NCBI GenBank assembly: GCA_038131595.1
Contig: JAYPPR010000008.1
Location: 186,001 to 250,000, forward strand
DNA from: UBA9926 sp038131595
GTDB taxonomy: Bacteria; Pseudomonadota; Gammaproteobacteria; Pseudomonadales; Azotimanducaceae
Length of the DNA: 64,000 nucleotides
Reading direction: 5' to 3'
Position numbers and translations under genes: made by a program. The notes below the pieces were generated by a model that saw nothing but the letters and a program-made list of their open reading frames with translations, had not been told where the DNA came from and searched no databases. Below are positions 63,417 to 64,000 of the stretch, in pieces. The stretch's first letter is position 1, and the number at the start of each line of letters is the position of its first letter.

Positions 63417-64000
63417 ATGGATTTACAGGCGCTCGAAACCCACAGCGATACCATCGCGAAAGTCGCGGTGCCGCTGGCGCTTGTCTGTTGGTTAGCGTAT
63501 CTGTCCGTTGAACAGTTTTATTTCTTTGCTGACAACGAGCAATTGATCAGCGATCTAGAAACGAGCCAGCCTGCCCGTGCAACTAATAACCCTGCGCCAC
63601 CGATTAAACTGAGTCAGGCCGCACTCAATTTATTCGGCGAATCGGGCAAGGCACCGGTCAAGGAAGTGGTTGCTGCGCCTGAGACACGACTGAATCTAGA
63701 GCTGCAAGGTGTCTTCACCAACAACAACCCTGATTTGTCTTCGGCGATCATTGCTGAGCGAGGTAAAAATGGCGAGTTATTCGCCATTGGCGACCGGGTA
63801 CCTGGTAATGCCTTGCTGCATGCCGTCGAGCAAGATCACGTGCTCATCAAGCGAGGGAGCCGTCTGGAGAAACTCCTCTTTCCGAAGCAACGACTCAACA
63901 TCACGAGTGCCAATTCGGGCAACCGATCCGCTCGTAACACAGCCAAGGCGAGATCTTCGACGAGAACAACCCGACCGCCCAGCAGAACATCCACACCATC
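63417..64000 (+). CDS. gspC: Type II secretion system protein GspC, cut by window end
   Basis: Partial: ATG 63417, open to the last base (about 194 codons). One membrane helix lies at about 16-32 (VAVPLALVCWLAYLSV). The homology-region domain of GspC is at about 95-165 (LNLELQGVFTNNNPDLSSA then IIAERGKNGELFAIGDRVPG), which contacts the secretin GspD. A basic, Ser/Thr-rich linker follows (SARNTAKARSSTRTTRPPS); the usual PDZ or coiled-coil end would lie beyond the window. Confidence 0.88.
   Translation, partial: MDLQALETHSDTIAKVAVPLALVCWLAYLSVEQFYFFADNEQLISDLETSQPARATNNPAPPIKLSQAALNLFGESGKAPVKEVVAAPETRLNLELQGVFTNNNPDLSSAIIAERGKNGELFAIGDRVPGNALLHAVEQDHVLIKRGSRLEKLLFPKQRLNITSANSGNRSARNTAKARSSTRTTRPPSRTSTP

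Overview
The window looks like a chromosomal segment of a marine, aerobic gammaproteobacterium, most like the OM60/NOR5 (Halieaceae) type. I infer this from the gammaproteobacterial order map-glnD-dapC-dapD-dapE beside rpsB-tsf-pyrH-frr, the BamA/Skp/Lpx block, RdgC, a full System I cytochrome c maturation operon, and a lipid-handling accessory gene set. GC looks to be in the low to mid fifties by eye. Genes are tightly packed and I see no phage, insertion sequence, CRISPR array, rRNA or convincing tRNA.

Layout. 1-983: a saccharopine dehydrogenase-like reductase gene broken by two frameshifts and cut by the window edge. 1437-5802: an RND efflux permease and its adaptor. 6240-8930: a gamma-glutamyltransferase-family hydrolase converging on a secreted beta-lactamase-fold serine hydrolase. 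9075-16019: ccmABCDEFGHI on the minus strand, back to back with rdgC. 17251-21448: FAH-family hydrolase and MFS transporter, divergent from a Baeyer-Villiger monooxygenase and a DUF218 protein. 21621-24279: an exported unknown and a hybrid histidine kinase (REC-HisKA-HATPase-REC-HPt). 24754-27240: GPH-family symporter, DCC-family protein, SDR. 27466-28896: H-NOX nitric oxide sensor with a soluble histidine kinase, followed by a 17-bp tandem repeat array. 29405-35443: GlpC-like Fe-S protein, EthD-like protein, GFA-family protein, msrB, POT peptide transporter, enoyl-CoA hydratase. 35654-41682: aminopeptidase P, acyl-CoA ligase, asnS, metallo-hydrolase, RidA.

41740-55006 is a long minus-strand envelope and translation block: rpsB-tsf-pyrH-frr-cdsA-dxr-rseP-bamA-skp-lpxD-fabZ-lpxB-rnhB. 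Two genes normally embedded in this order are missing with tight junctions: uppS (between frr and cdsA) and lpxA (between fabZ and lpxB). On the plus strand, 55320-62288 holds map-glnD-dapC-dapD-dapE for methionine removal, PII uridylylation and lysine/diaminopimelate synthesis. A small unknown gene then leads into the type II secretion genes gspN and gspC, the last cut by the window end.

The most interesting points are the double loss of lpxA and uppS from their usual sites, the 17-bp repeat array behind the H-NOX/kinase pair, a ribosomal protein S2 with a 60-residue acidic tail, and the twice-frameshifted reductase. I did not find a clearly new multi-gene system; most of the window is well-understood housekeeping and metabolic DNA.
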